In this document: in pieces, positions 33,770 through 46,925 of the stretch | How positions within the stretch are numbered: the stretch's first letter is position 1 | How the letters are laid out: each line of letters opens with the position of its first letter | Translations under genes and position numbers: made by a program | The notes under the pieces: generated by a model | Database searches by the model: none | What the model was told of the DNA's origin: nothing | What the model saw: the letters and a program-made list of their open reading frames with translations, nothing else | DNA from: Epinephelus fuscoguttatus | Taxonomy: Eukaryota > Chordata > Actinopteri > Perciformes > Serranidae | Length of the DNA: 64,000 bases | Direction of reading: 5' to 3' | NCBI RefSeq assembly: GCF_011397635.1 | Contig: NC_064754.1 | Location: 34,336,043-34,400,042 of the forward strand

Positions 33770-35140
33770 GAATTACCACCTCATGGTTGTATGCCTCCGC
33801 AAACCAGTCAAGTTGCAGGTACAGTTTACATTCATGTCTCTCCAGATTCATACATAGCCATGACAGCTGGCAATGCTTCAGATATGGGTGTTGTTCAAAG
33901 AAGCCACAAATTTTAAAATATGGATGCGTCACACACATCTTCAACCCAGCAGCACAGAAGATCTATCCAATCAGCACAATGGAGGGCATCCAAGATTAGT
34001 GTCACAAATTCAGCATCTGGCCACTTGTTTCCCCTTCTGTGGCTGGAAGTATGTAATTCAAGAAGACTATGTCACAGTGAGGTTGACCTTTGACCTCTTG
34101 GATATAAAATGTTATCACTTCTACATTTTATCCTTTTAGACATGTGTGAAATTTGATCATAATCATAAATAACACATCAATTTATGAGTTATGGGCAAAA
34201 ACATGTTTTTTGTGGTCACAGTGACCTTTGACTGCCAAAAATCTAATGACTTCATTGCTGAGTCCAGGTGAACATTTGTTAGCCTGGAAATCCAGACCCA
34301 AATCTAGAAAGATTTAGGGTCTGGCCATGAGTAATGAAAATGGCCCAACTCGAGGGGCGGCACCAAGCATGCATTTGTAAATATCACTGTACGCAATTGG
34401 ATAACACTACCACCAATCAGAACAATACACGGGGTGACGTATACGCTTAGCTACCAGCGGAGCTAACTGGCAGATTAGAGTCTTGCCTTATCTGGTCGGC
34501 AAAACAGCAAAAACGTCCTTCTTGCAAAGGAAAGATTCGAGCGCCGTCTTCTGTTCCTCTTTTAGAGAAAAAGCCAAGTCTAACTCGTCCATTGTAGCGG
34601 CCAAAGCCATTTCAAACAACTGGTGTTCATCCGTAGCCATCTTGCAATGTTTACTGACTGATTCCGGACTTTGTCATCGCAGTGCTGTCGTCATCTGATT
34701 AGCTCGCCTCTGGCCCGCCTATATCAGATAAACCAATGTGATTGGTGCAGCTCGGTTTCATGGGTATAGGTAATGAGCATCATTACTGATTGCCAGAGTG
34801 ACTCGCTGAGCAAATTCAAATTGTGCTCTCGCAAGAACCTGGATTTCCAGGGTAAACGTTTATGCCAAATTTGAGGAAATCCCCTCAAAGCCTCCTTGAA
34901 ATATCACATTCTCCAGAATGAAAGGTCAAAGGTCTATGCAAGGTCATAATGACCATGACCTTTGCTCCCCAAAATCTAATCAGCTAACTTTTGAGTCCAA
35001 GTAGACATTTGTGCAAAGTCTGAAGAAATTCCCTCGAGGTGTTCTTGAGATATCACATCCACGAAAATGTGACAGATGGACAACCCAAAAACAAAATGCC
35101 TCCAGCCACAGCTATCGCAGGCACTGAGGCATAAAAACTG
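33770..35140 (+). repeat. Dispersed DNA repeat, interrupted by a MITE
   Basis: The left end (GGTTGTATGCCTCCGC near 33784) is matched in inverse by the right end (GGAGGCATTTTG; GGCATAAAAAC near 35125). Internally, phrases such as GTGACCTTTGAC, AAATCTAATSA, GAGTCCA-GTGRACATTTGTG and AAATTTGAGGAAAT recur as degenerate direct repeats (around 34084, 34224, 34925 and 34958). Removing the insert 34279-34854 restores continuity. There is no coding content. Confidence 0.65.
34279..34854. mobile_element. MITE with CCTGGAAATCCAG termini, 576 bp
   Basis: The left end is TTAGCCTGGAAATCCAG and the right end, in reverse, TACCCTGGAAATCCAG. The flanking octamers AACATTTG (34271-34278) and AACGTTTA (34855-34862) match at 6 of 8 positions, compatible with an aged 8-bp (hAT-type) duplication. 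The short plus-strand frame at 34483-34698 has no recognised domain. Confidence 0.75.
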
Positions 35141-36878
35141 ACCTTTAGGGAAAAGAGTGTCTTGTGTACTTAATAAGTGCAGCTGTTGTGTGTTTATGCT
35201 ATCATTTAGTAACTATAAATTAATCATTAGACAAGATGGGACAAAATCTGGGTGATTTAACACCTTGGCTTTCTGACAGAAACAGTAGAATTCCAATGCT
35301 CTGAATGCATCATGACTGATATAGATGAATGAGAACTGAAAGATTAAAAATAAAATATGAGAGCAAGAACTGTCGTGGAGCGTGTGAGGGAGATCTACAG
35401 GGTAAGCAGGCAATCATGAGCCTGTCAATTATCTCTCCCCCACTCTTGCTTTTATTTGGCTTCTCCTTTTGCTTTTGGCATTAAGTCATTATGTAATGCG
35501 GCAATATTGAAAATATCCTCACAGTTATACTTAGACATTATGTAATGTAAGGGATGGAGTCTGTGGTTCTTGGTGGCTCCCTTTCCCTGGGTTATTAACC
35601 ATCACTTAAAGGTATGGGAGGCTTCTTCCTTATTGACAGTCAGGCTCGACAAGCTTTCTGTTGTAGCTTGACTGTAAAGCTAGTGTTTTTTTTTTTGTTG
35701 TTTTTTTACCTCTACATAAAAACCCCTCTTGCAATTCTCAGCCCATTGAAATATAATTGCAAAAGATGGAGATAATGACTATGGCAAAAGACCTTGATTA
35801 TGCTTCCACATTGCAGACTTAATGGGTCATTTTCAGTCAGTCTTCAAGGACTCCAGTAACACAGCTGTTCCGGACTTGCAGTGAAAAGCGTTTATAGAGA
35901 AACAGATGATGTAAATCATGCAAATGCAATTTTAGTAATGCTGTCATTCAGCTAGTGCAAGGCTAGACTAGCAGTATAATCGGGGGAAATTGCGCTCTTA
36001 AAAACACTTGGGAGAAATACTTTTATTTCAAAGAATGGCAGGTCATGGCAAAAAATAAAAACCAAGCTGAGTTCATTTTATTTACTGAACTAGTCCTGCT
36101 GCAAGCCTTGCAGTCTACAACACACAAGAAGCCCAGTTCCCCATATGGTCCGATGACAGACTGTAAGTGCTGGCAGCAGAGATCCTCTACATGCTGTCCT
36201 CATGCTGGAATCAAATAGCCTAACACCCAATGAACTCAAACTGACATCAATACTAACCAAAACACAATGCAACCTCATTCACGTTCCCTTGCATAACAAC
36301 ATAGTGTGCAGTAATTGTTTCTGGGTCAAATCAGAACAGTTAAGTGGGCAATAAGGCCACTCAATTGCCCCTAAAACTCACACTGGACCATTAGTCCATT
36401 ACACTGCTACGTGGTAGAAAAACATCTGTTACCTAATTACAACTGGGTTGCCTGAATGATTAACCCTGAAATGGGACAGAGCAGGTCAGTTGTGAAACAG
36501 GGGTTAAAGGAACAACTCCACAATAAATGAAATAACATTACAGGATAAATAACATATTTGCAAAACAAAAGCTTTTTCCTTTTTTCAGGCCTAAACAGAG
36601 TTATCATTGATTGTAATAAATGAGAGCTACAGTGCACATCCAAAAAGAGTAAGACAGCATATTGACTCAGTCAATTGTTGCTGTTACCAGAGGAAGCAAA
36701 GGGTAAGAGCAAAAGTTGATACCTGGTTTACTCTGGGGCAACACTTGTCTGGAGGGTTGTTTCTCTAAGAAAAGAATAAAATCTAACAGTTAGTATTTCT
36801 TTTCCAATCAAGACCTCCAAGCATGTATTTGTGATGTTGGAGCTGGGGAGGAACGATGTTTTGAAAGGCCAGAAGGTG

Positions 36879-36900
36879 TAAAAAAAAAAAAAAAAAAAAA
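36879..36900. repeat. Poly(A) run
   Basis: A homopolymer A tract of about 22 bp in cacng5 intron 1. Confidence 0.95.
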
Positions 36901-37941
36901 CATGCACTGCCGACATACGTAGCATCGCTAACTGTACAGTCAGTAATACTTGTTTTTCATGTTGAGTGCTTTGGCGGAAAAGAAATGCGGGTCAAAGAGA
37001 AGGAATAAGAAATAGCAGTCAATCAATCCAAGGTGCCTTTGGTGCCAGGAGCCAGCCACTGGGTAAGTCATGAGGAAAGACATCAAGCAAAGCCAGTCTT
37101 TCAACTGGAATAAAACTACTTGACACTTTCAAGGATCAACCTAAAATTACAGCAGAGAGTGGAAATCAAATATGAAAGAAAACACACTGGTCCTATCACT
37201 GCACAGAGGTTAAAGCAAAGTTAAAATATTCATGCTTAAGTGCTAAAGAGTATCGGTTAAAGAGGGGGAAAGAAAGAGGAAAGAAACACAAGTGACTGTG
37301 CATGTACAGTACACATTTTATTGAATGCTAGAAATTGAGGCCTAGATTCACCAAAGCAGTGTGGTATAGAGGTGCCATGGCTAATTAATGTTATTCTTAA
37401 CTACATGTGCACTTTAATATCTTTATTTAACTTCTTCACAAAGATTAGGTGATGAAGCTGAATTCACTGATAGTTCACAAATTACTGTAAATATGTATGT
37501 AGAACATGTATCATCCTTTAAAAGATGGCATTAAAGTGTTGCATGCAATGTTTTCATGTAAAATGGTATGTTAGCCAGAAGTCTGTTTGTGTCTCTGCAC
37601 GTATTTCTTTGAGAATAAATGTACAGACCACTCTTGCACAGCAGTCTTGGTGAATCTAGACTTTGATTTTGTACTTTATCCTTTAATAAGATTCTTTGTT
37701 TTGGTACAAACTGATTGTGGATATTACTTCATGGATAACTAAACAGAGATCTTATGCATCTAAACTGTTTTTCCGTCTCTCCTTGCCTGGAAAACAATCA
37801 GTATCTAACACTAATTATAATCAAATGAGTCATAACGCTCTGTGTCAAAGCAGAATCTGACTGAAATTAGATATACCTTGCCTCGAGGGATGAGGGATAA
37901 AACCACATAATCTATGTGTTTCAGACTTCACACTAACTCAC

Positions 37942-38137
37942 CAGCCAAGAAGCAAACCCTCCAGAGGCCAGAGTGAAGGGACATGCGTATCTCTGTGCTC
38001 TGGTTGAGGGGAAGGATGACGCCCTCCTCTAGGTAGAGCCAGTAGTCGGTGCTTACGGCGATCCCCAACAGGCCCAGGGCGCAGACAGCGAACACGCTGC
38101 TCAGCAAAGTCAGCGCCTTCCTGCCACATAGGCTCAT
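37942..38137 (-). CDS. cacng5: cacng5 coding exon 1 (TARP gamma-5 N-terminus)
   Basis: The exon begins the complete 277-residue TARP gamma-5, a type II auxiliary subunit of AMPA receptors that mainly alters channel kinetics. The 196 bp start MSLCGRKALTLLSSV and run through TM1 (about residues 8-28). An NQS sequon lies in the first extracellular loop, followed by HSGLWRVCFLAG, where Phe replaces the second Cys seen in gamma-4. The donor is GGCTG|GTGAGT, phase 1. The five coding exons sum to 834 bp (278 codons with stop), about the size of human gamma-5 (275 residues as I recall it). The short N-terminus with no residues before MSxCGRK fits the family start. Confidence 0.97.
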
Positions 38138-38183
38138 ACCACAGCCTCAACAGCAGGGGGTGCGCCGCCGGCAGAAAGGGGAG
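38138..38183 (-). other. cacng5: cacng5 5' UTR at the start-codon exon; splice acceptor at 38184
   Basis: On the minus strand a strong polypyrimidine tract and AG (TTTCTTCCCCTCTGCCAG|CTCC) lie 46 bp ahead of the ATG. This indicates that the exon is spliced to an upstream noncoding exon. Confidence 0.65.
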
Positions 38184-40069
38184 CTGGCAGAGGGGAAGAA
38201 AGAAAAACATTTTCACTGAGTCCCTTAAAGTAGAGGGGAGCAAGTTATCACAAAACATCAAACTGTCCCTGAGGGAAGAGAATAGGAGAACTGGAGGACA
38301 CAAATGAGAAAATATCATTTCAGAAAATGATAACTACAACGGCGTTTTCAAAAAAGTAGCAGATTTTTTTTTCTTTTTTAAGGACTCCGCGGTGCTTGTA
38401 CATGTTGTACCTTAAAAGGGGCTAAAAAAGAAAGTCATTCTACTGAGTTACACTTTTCTCTCAAAAAACTGAAACCATCATCTCATAGCTGAAAAACTGT
38501 ATAACATCTTATCACAATGTGTGACAATGATATGATTAATGCATTAATATGTTATTAATAGTTTAGGGGCAGTAGATGGTGTGTCTGTGGGATGCAGGGT
38601 GGAGGGGAAAGTCTGGGTAAAGTTCTGAGTTCTTTATTGTTCCCTCTTATTTCAGGTTTATAATGGAAGACTTTGAGAACTGACTCCAGTCAGAGATGAG
38701 TTTGAAATGAATGGGAAGTAATAAATGGGAATATGATAATAGATAGCTTTAACAAAGGACTTTCTTCCTCTTAGCCGAGAAAGAAATCTGGGAAAGATCC
38801 TCTCTTCTCCCAAGTTTCTCATTAGAATTTGAATAACCACATTGTGCAGGGCCAAAGGCTTAGTGGAGCATGTTTGGAAAAATATTATGTAAAGTTTTTC
38901 ATTTGACTGCCCTCATGCTGCCTGCAGCCAAAAAAAAACCCAAAAAAAACTCATGACACTGATGATGCTCAAAAGAGCACTATAAGACTGCTTTCTCTAC
39001 ATTTTCTGCTATAACACAACTCCTAATATCTCATAAATCCACCTCTGCTCTGTTACATCTAGTGATGCAGAGACAGCATTGCAGATGGCGTACAGTATGT
39101 GTCAGCGCATGAATCTGTACGCTCGTCACACAAAAGGATGGATCTGTTCGTACTGTAGCTGATGCCCACATTTGCCGGAAGCTGGAGTGCTGGGGAGCTT
39201 GGCATAGGATACGTGTCAAAAGGAATTGATTTTACATAATGAGTTCTCAGTGGGCTGCCATATTGAGCACCCACTGGGAAACTGGAAAGATGGAGTGAAT
39301 ATGTCAAAGGATTTTGAAGTTTTCATAAGATCTGTGCCATTTCTTTTCTCTCCATGGATCAACGTCTTGTATTATGACTGGATGTAAAGCCACAGTGGAA
39401 TATAGAGTGGGGAGATCTCCACACATCTGCCAGCTTGCAGTGTCTAAACAGGCAGAACAGTCACATGTAAAAGGGGTGAGGTGTGGCACTCACAGTTATA
39501 AACAGAGCTTTCAAGAAGATGCAGCAACTAATGTTTCAACAAATTGCACGTTTTCAGCAAAAAGATGACACAGACGCTAAACACCTCATGTGGCTACATC
39601 TCTCAGATTACACACGTTTTAACACTAACATACAGTATTTCTAAAAAAGTATGTAATATCATATAAAACAATACAAATGAATCATTTAATTTGATCTGTA
39701 TAGTTAGATTGTGTTCAATGTATATATTCTGTGCAGGCTAACCATATACACTCCAGATGGATGTGAAGCTGGTTGCCCCACTTCTTAGATAACAAGGGTA
39801 ATAAATCCTAGAAGACAATTGTTGTAAGTCCAACACACACTATTAATAAGATCTGTATGCTCAGCACATGCCCACAGCCTGTTTTGTCTATTCTGTTCTT
39901 TCTTTTTTATCTTGTATCCATTTCTCTTCCTCCCATGTATCAGTGCTTATCTGTAATGTAACATGTATCTTTAAAATTGGAAAACCTTTTCTTGCTTTAA
40001 GCTATAATTTAGTTTATCTTGGTTGTACATTTGTGTATAGGTGCACACAGGAGTGATCTCACATGCTTC

Positions 40070-40450
40070 AAATGATAATACTCATCTTATATAGATCACC
40101 TAATTCAATTACAAAATAAATGTAATTGTAATCAGTTATTGAGAAAAATATGTGATTGAATTACATTTACTAATCAAAATGTCAGTGATTACAAAGGGGT
40201 TAGATCTGAATATATTCTTTTTAGTAAAACTTTTTATGTAGAATAAAACATTCACTCTTCTTTGGCATAGCCTATTTGTGGACTTTTTGCTTTTGCTTTA
40301 TTGCCCAGTTTAAAACATTAGAACAGTTATTAAAAGTAATTAGTTATATTACATAACTTATTACATATTTAACAGGGTAACATGTAATCTGTAACCTACT
40401 GCATTTCAAAAGTAACTTGGCCAATACTACCTGTTACATTCTCTGATGTG
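40070..40450. repeat. AT-rich dispersed repeat ('ATTACA' type)
   Basis: Phrases such as GTAATTGTAATCAGTTATT on the left and GTAATCTGTAACCTACTGCA and AAAAGTAACTTGGCCAATAC on the right resemble a fish repeat rich in TAATTACA words. The middle has diverged. Confidence 0.4.
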
Positions 40451-41834
40451 AAATTACTTTTCTAAGACATGTGAGCGTGATAACACCCTTTATCCATAAT
40501 TAGGTATAATTTAGGATGACAGTCACATAGCCATTACAAAAAATTACTTTTAATGATACCTGTTCAACCTAATGTGACTACTGAAATTTCACACAATGAA
40601 AATAGTAGTGTAAAAAAGAACACAGACTCTAATCTGTTCTATTTTTATCTACACATGTCTTTTCCTGTCTCTTGAGACTGGGCTGATGGTGAGTGGATGC
40701 AGTTGGGAAGCATGTCTAAGCAATCAGAGTTCACTAAAGCACAAAGAACCAGCATTAATGAGAAATGATATCATTAAACCTCAGCTATTCTTGACCACGC
40801 TGCAATCAGTGGCCATTCATTTACAATGTCCACGGCTCTATTTTAGTCATTTAGCATCAAGCTACAACTTGAGGACAAGATGCATGCTTTTTACTCATAG
40901 ACCTTTTCGTGTCACTGTGCATGACCAGAGGGCTGTTTTAAGCACACATTGAAGGGCTGATTGCACATAAATATAGGTTTCCACAAATAGGGTATTATTA
41001 CAGAAAGCGAGAAGAAAGGAGCTATTTAAGCTGGTGGTACCTTTCAAGCACATACAAAAATAGACAAGGTTACTGTAACGATAGTAACGATGCTCAAAAT
41101 AGCCACACCAATCATCATATAATAACACATACAGTATGTGTTTGAATCTGAATTTAAAGGTCAATGATACATTTTTTGTTATATGTGTCAGAAATACAGT
41201 CATGATCAGAAATGCTTTTTCGTGACATACAGCTGCTTTTCTGTGACCCATTAAAGATCAAATATTGATTGTTGTTGCCAAAAGGTTTTGACACAGATAC
41301 TATTCACATAAACCAGATTAGCCCTGTATTTCTACAGTATAAAGCCTATGCTGAGAACTCTATTTTGAGAACAATTTACCCCTATAATGAGGAGCTGCTG
41401 AATGACATTGTAGCCATTTCACAATAATACTTTTCTAGTGATAATAAGATACAGACGTTTACTAGGGAAGCTCAGCTCAGCTCAATTAGGAGACAACTAA
41501 GGCCAGAAATCAACATTTGGACATTGTTTTTTTTTTCTAAGCAAACTGTTTAGAAAAAGCTAGAGGCACTTCTTGCAGTTTGGTGAAACTCGAACATAAT
41601 CAAGAAAGGCAGCATCTTTTTTCCTGTGCCAGCCAGCAACCCCTTCACCACCTGCATTAGGCTGCATTATGAATAACATTACTGAGATCACTGCATGGGC
41701 CAACTCAATATGTGTGAGGGCAAACCTAGAAAACAGCATGCATATAGGAGCACTGTACTGATTTGTCCATGGCTTTGGTAGAGGAAAGGACAGTGAGTAA
41801 TACCAACAATTAGGCATATGAATAAACAATAAAG

Positions 41835-42553
41835 CTGGGTCCTACTAGTCGACCAAATGTTAGTCGACCAGAAAGATCATTAGTTGGCAAGATTTCAACA
41901 AACAAACACACATGAAACTCTATTAGGAGCTGCACCTTGTCAAAATGAATTAAAACCTATATGACTGGACCATGTGGTAACTTAATTTGAAAGGACAGAC
42001 ACAGGAAGTGGCCACGCTCAGCAGTCACGTTAACTTACAGAGCTGGTACTTGCGGTTATTCCACAGGCTAGTTAATAACATGTCGGGCAGGAAATCTAAA
42101 GTGTGGGATTATTTTGAGAAGGTGAAGGACAAACCCAAGGTGATATGTAAACTCATCTTCATTGGTCGACTACAAACATGACATATCATCTGAAACATGA
42201 AAGTAGCTACATGCCCATTAGCCACTTAGCACAATCATTACTGCTTTGCCGACAGCATCATTGACAGGCGGCACGCTCAGTGTGTAACGTGCACTTGTAG
42301 ATAAAATACAGGCCTATATTAATGAAGGTTCATTAGTACGGTTTGTATTTCTCTGTAATGTAGCACAGTGTTAACAATGTTACTGATACTATTCTTTCTC
42401 AGACCTTGAACTCATACCATTGTGTTGCCCCGTCCAAAATGTATAATGTAATAATTAAATTTATATCATAAACATGCGGACGAGTAGTCAACTTATGGCC
42501 CGAAATGACAACTCTTGGTCGACTAAGAAAATTCTTAGTCAGGGGCAGTCCTG
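41835..42553 (+). mobile_element. Internally deleted hAT element with BED-finger exon remnant
   Basis: The ends carry TAGTCGACCA repeats: left CTACTAGTCGACCAAATG, right (reversed) CAGGACTGCCCCTGACTAAG then TTAGTCGACCAAGAG. From 42080 a plus-strand frame reads MSGRKSKVWDYFEKVKDKPK and VICKL. This is the opening of a BED-type zinc finger as in hAT transposases, and it breaks off just where the next Cys would fall. The remainder of the transposase is deleted. No clear 8-bp duplication is visible at the chosen ends. Confidence 0.65.
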
Positions 42554-43474
42554 AGAAACAACATCTGATTTTCAACTGACACCAACTGTACTGTCTTAGA
42601 TTAGAGAGACAACTGACCAAACAAATGGCCAAACATTTAAATGGACAATCGTAAAACTGCCTAACATAAAACCCACAGTCAGTTCACAATCACAGAAAAT
42701 GTTACTGTCCTGGTGATGTTCCAGTCAAGACATATTTTACTGACAAACTCCCTATTGTTGGATGAATGAAAATATTGAAAGATGTGGCCACTAAATTGTC
42801 AACTAATTTATATGCAGCATCGTTCAGTCATGTGTTGGGGGGCATTCTTAAAAGGAATTTTCTAAAGTGTCTTGCAGTTTCTGTGAGGAGTATCTTGCAA
42901 AATATTTCCAAGCATGTCCCTGTGCTGTGGATGCAGGAATGTGTAAATAATTACATTAACAATTGCTGCATTTCATTCAAGGGTCACATATCCAGTGCCC
43001 TGCTATTATGTGTGCTGGTTCACTGGCATGGATTCTTTGGACACTTTAATGTATTGTCGACACCATTAATGTTTAATGTGCTTCTCCTACTATGAGAGGT
43101 CAAACTGTCCGTTGGGAAAAAGTTACCAAACTTGGAGTTTATGTTTAAGTGCTTTCTGGATTCATCAGTGATCATGTAGCTGGCAACTGCCGGCTTGACT
43201 AAAAATTATGTGATTAACCCTTTCCCTTAACTCCAGAAGAAAAGAAAAGGAAATTAGGGTGCGAACAATTAATGGACAGAAGGTTGAGAGTCAAGGGTTT
43301 TCATTTTCAACAAAATGTTTGTTAATTTCTTGCTTCATACAGGTTTGAACTTCTCTAAACTAATGACAAGAAATGAAAAAGGGGGGATAAAAATAACTCT
43401 CATATTCCGCAAAGTTAAACAGAACAGGCATGTGTATACTGAAGGTTCAGAATGAGTCCTCCACCCTTCAGAAT

Positions 43475-43504
43475 ACACACACACACACACACACACATAC
43501 ACAC
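43475..43504. repeat. (AC)n microsatellite
   Basis: About 30 bp of AC repeats with a terminal ATAC variant. Confidence 0.93.
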
Positions 43505-45465
43505 CCAGTGTTATCATATTCAATCCCTTATGAATACTGATAATGCTGCTCATTCTCCTGGTCTCTAAGGGATTATAAATGGCTTTATAAAAGGTTCTGT
43601 TTTTATTATTGAGAAACGTTTCTCATTAGATGTTCAAAGCCACTGTGACCAACACAAAAGCCCGTGGTCCCTCCCTGCCTGCAAAGGGATACACAAAACA
43701 CCCTCTCTCCTGAATAAACATCAACATTTCCTTTGAACCTGGTTGAACCTGTGGCAAGGCTGAAGTCTGCTCCTCCTTAGGCAGAAGATTTATAACTTTA
43801 TAACCTAAAATATATTTTTCCTGTGCAAAAACAGACACTAAAAATATTTTCACAGATTATTACAGAAAACCTTCCACTATATAAAAACATTATTTTCAAA
43901 AGGATGTAACTGAAAGCAACATGAATGTGATACTGAACAAAGCCACTAGGGGTCCAGAGGCCATCAAGTAAGGCGGAGGCACACCGCTGCTCGAGTAAAG
44001 GGCACGTCATCACCAAAAGTAGGGCATTCCTCTTCTGTCTACTTTGTTAACATGCACCTAACCTCCTGTCAACCTTAATTTAAACAGCTCACCGCCAAAA
44101 ACACCCCATTTTCCGAGAACAATTGGAAATCCAATAGCGAGGCAAAGAGTAACGCAGATGTCTCCACCCTTTTCAACTGCTGTAGTGTGCTATGTTGAAA
44201 CACAGACAGACCTCCAAGGCACAAACATGGCTGACCCGTAATGTCACATTATGTTGTAGATATAATTTGTTATCTCTTCTTAACAGGACAACTTCTAGTA
44301 AATAAGTCAAATCTGGCTTCTGATATGAAACACAGCAGTACGCTAACACTGTGTGACACACCAATGCTATAGTGATCATCTCTGGTTAAACAATTGCAAA
44401 GATAAACAATGTATTACAAACTGACTGGGCAATTTGTGTATTTGTTTCTCTTTGTCGAGGGTTTTTCAGCGTCACAGCATGCTTATTGACCCAGCTACTG
44501 TGGCTGCAAGAGCGTGGCTATGAGTGCAGTCCCTCTGTTGCTTCTGATGTAGACAGGCGACTAACACTGTGGGAGTTAGTTGCTGTTGGTTGATGTTGCT
44601 AGGGCTGGCTGGAGGAGCCTGAGGACAATAGCAGTTCAATGCACGAGAGAGGAGATATGTCATCAAGCCACAGACACAGCTGGATGAAGCTGGCAGCCCC
44701 CATCGTCAGCCTGCTGAGATCTGCTTGTACAGTTTAAGCAGACGAGCTAAAGGGAAAACACAACACAAGCCTACATGTGATGCACACATCATACATACTC
44801 TCTTAGACTCTGTACATGCACCCTTGTACATGAAAACATCACCATACATTAGAGCGCAATACACTGACCCCCAAACTGTCTGCAGCCACTCTTTGTTGTC
44901 CTCACTTAATGCATTCTGAGTATTACAGAGGGAGTGTGTCACTGGTCATAACAGTATGACACAGAATGCTATATTTTTCTGTATCTCGACTGTCCAAAAT
45001 GTCTCCCAGCATTAAAAACGAAGCTAGTATGAAGTAAACAGCACAGACAGATTATTTTGGGACCATTACATCCAAAGCAGCAGTGGCATTATGAATCCAA
45101 ATGTGACTTTTTAACAATATTTCATACAACAATCAAAGTTACAGAAGTATCAGTCTCAGTACTGATCATAATCAAACAATGGGTTCCCAGATTTCATTTC
45201 ACCTTTCACCTTTCCAGAAGGACTGTTTACATTCCACTCAACTGTGACTCATACCACAAACAGAAACCAGAACACTTGGGACACCAAAATCTTGTGCTGT
45301 TCCCTATATTTTGCATATATGTGCATATATCTGTTTATAGGGATTACAAAAGTATCACCTGCCCTCTATAAGTTGAAGTCACTGATTACTGATTGGAAAT
45401 AGGCTAACACACAAGCCTCACTCCTGAAGAGCAATTTTACCATAACTACTGTTGCCAATCTTGAA

Positions 45466-45489
45466 TTTTTTTTTTTTTTTTTTTTTTTT
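45466..45489. repeat. Poly(T) run
   Basis: A T tract of about 24 bp. No retroelement body was recognised next to it. Confidence 0.93.
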
Positions 45490-46903
45490 GAAGAAAGAAA
45501 ACCATTTGAAAATTTAAAAAGGAGTTTAGGGTCTGACCCAATAATGGCCTAGAAAATGGCATTTAAGCCTGCAGTCATGTTTAGACTAGATATAAACTTT
45601 CCTACAATGGCCAGTTTTAAAAGAGGCTACACACCCCTCTCTAGTATATTAACCTAGACGCTGCATGGTAAATATTTTAATGGATTATGTATCAACTAGA
45701 GCAACTGTTCGATTCATCTAATACCCAAACACAATATCCAACAAGTTCTCCATCCATACCACCACATCTGTATTGTTTCTTCCGTCTAATACAACCCACA
45801 GGAGCATTCCCTAAATTCGTGTCCCTACTGGTTAGGTTAGGTTTAGGAAAAGAATGATGGTTGGGCATTGTCATGTTACATACTTAACCTGATATTATGA
45901 AGTAAAAGTAATGTGATGACGAAACAATACGTGACTCTAGATTACATATGTGCATACGTTAAAATGACTCAGTGTTGACTTTACAGGGGACCATGGATGT
46001 ATTAGAGAACTGGGTATGGCACAGCAGCTCATCCTTGCTTTCAATTTTTCCAGTGGCCACTCGCAGTATTGCAGCGGAAAATTTCCTGTGGCCAGAAAAT
46101 CATTTTCCCCATAGGCCGTCATTATAAAAAGAGACATCTGTACAACTGTTGACAGAATAATTTGAAGTACAGATCAGTTATTACTCTTTGTACAATTAAT
46201 CCTTGATCCATGGAGGTTTAATATTTTTAGAACTTTCCCTGAGCTGAGAAAAAGGACTTTAAAAATCTGGGATGTCATCACAGTGTAGTGTCTATGGACC
46301 AAGTGGGAACTTGAGGACAAGGCCAGTAAGAGAAACACTAGCAAAAATTCTCTTTGACTGAGTAGGTGCCCTCTTGGGGTTTGGTATCCAAATCTAATAA
46401 TACATCCATGCACGTCATAATAATTATAACCACTCGAGGTTGTTGCCCATACCAAACATCAATTTGATAATAATAATAAGCTCCTTATCAGCCTGTGGTG
46501 TTGTTTTTTGGGGAGGAACACACAACTGAACAACTCTTTTGTGCAGTTGGGAAGAATATGTCAAACCTTTGCAATTAAAGCTACTAATGATAAGTGCCTT
46601 GTTTCCAATGTGAATACAGCAGCCATTGTTGTTTTGTCTGGTTTCCCAACTATGGGGTTCTAACAGTTAACGTTATATCAAAGAAGACAGTTCTTTTCCA
46701 TATGCTCTCATCTATCAGCCATTATGTTTGAGCTGTGCTGGCCTCCAGTAGGGAGCTAACAAGCCAGAATGATTTCTCACTGGTCTAATTTTGGAGATGC
46801 CTCAGCCCTCCCTTGAAGACATGCCTCCCAAAAATGAGAAAATACAAATCTCTGCTGTGGGCCAGACAACTTACAGCACATCATCCGGCGCACAGCAGAG
46901 TGA

Positions 46904-46925
46904 GGTGGTGGTGGTGGTGGTGGTG
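46904..46925. repeat. (GGT)n trinucleotide repeat
   Basis: About seven GGT units. Confidence 0.93.

Larger units (their letters stand above)
32552..37941 (-). other. cacng5 intron between coding exons 1 and 2
   Basis: The largest intron in the coding region (5.4 kb). It holds the TG microsatellite at 33342-33402, the nested repeats at 33770-35140 and a poly(A) run at 36879-36900. No other gene is supported. Confidence 0.85.

Noticed and set aside
38138-38318. Upstream extension of the cacng5 frame to an ATG at 38318
   Set aside because: That frame is out of register with the TARP protein and crosses the splice acceptor at 38184.
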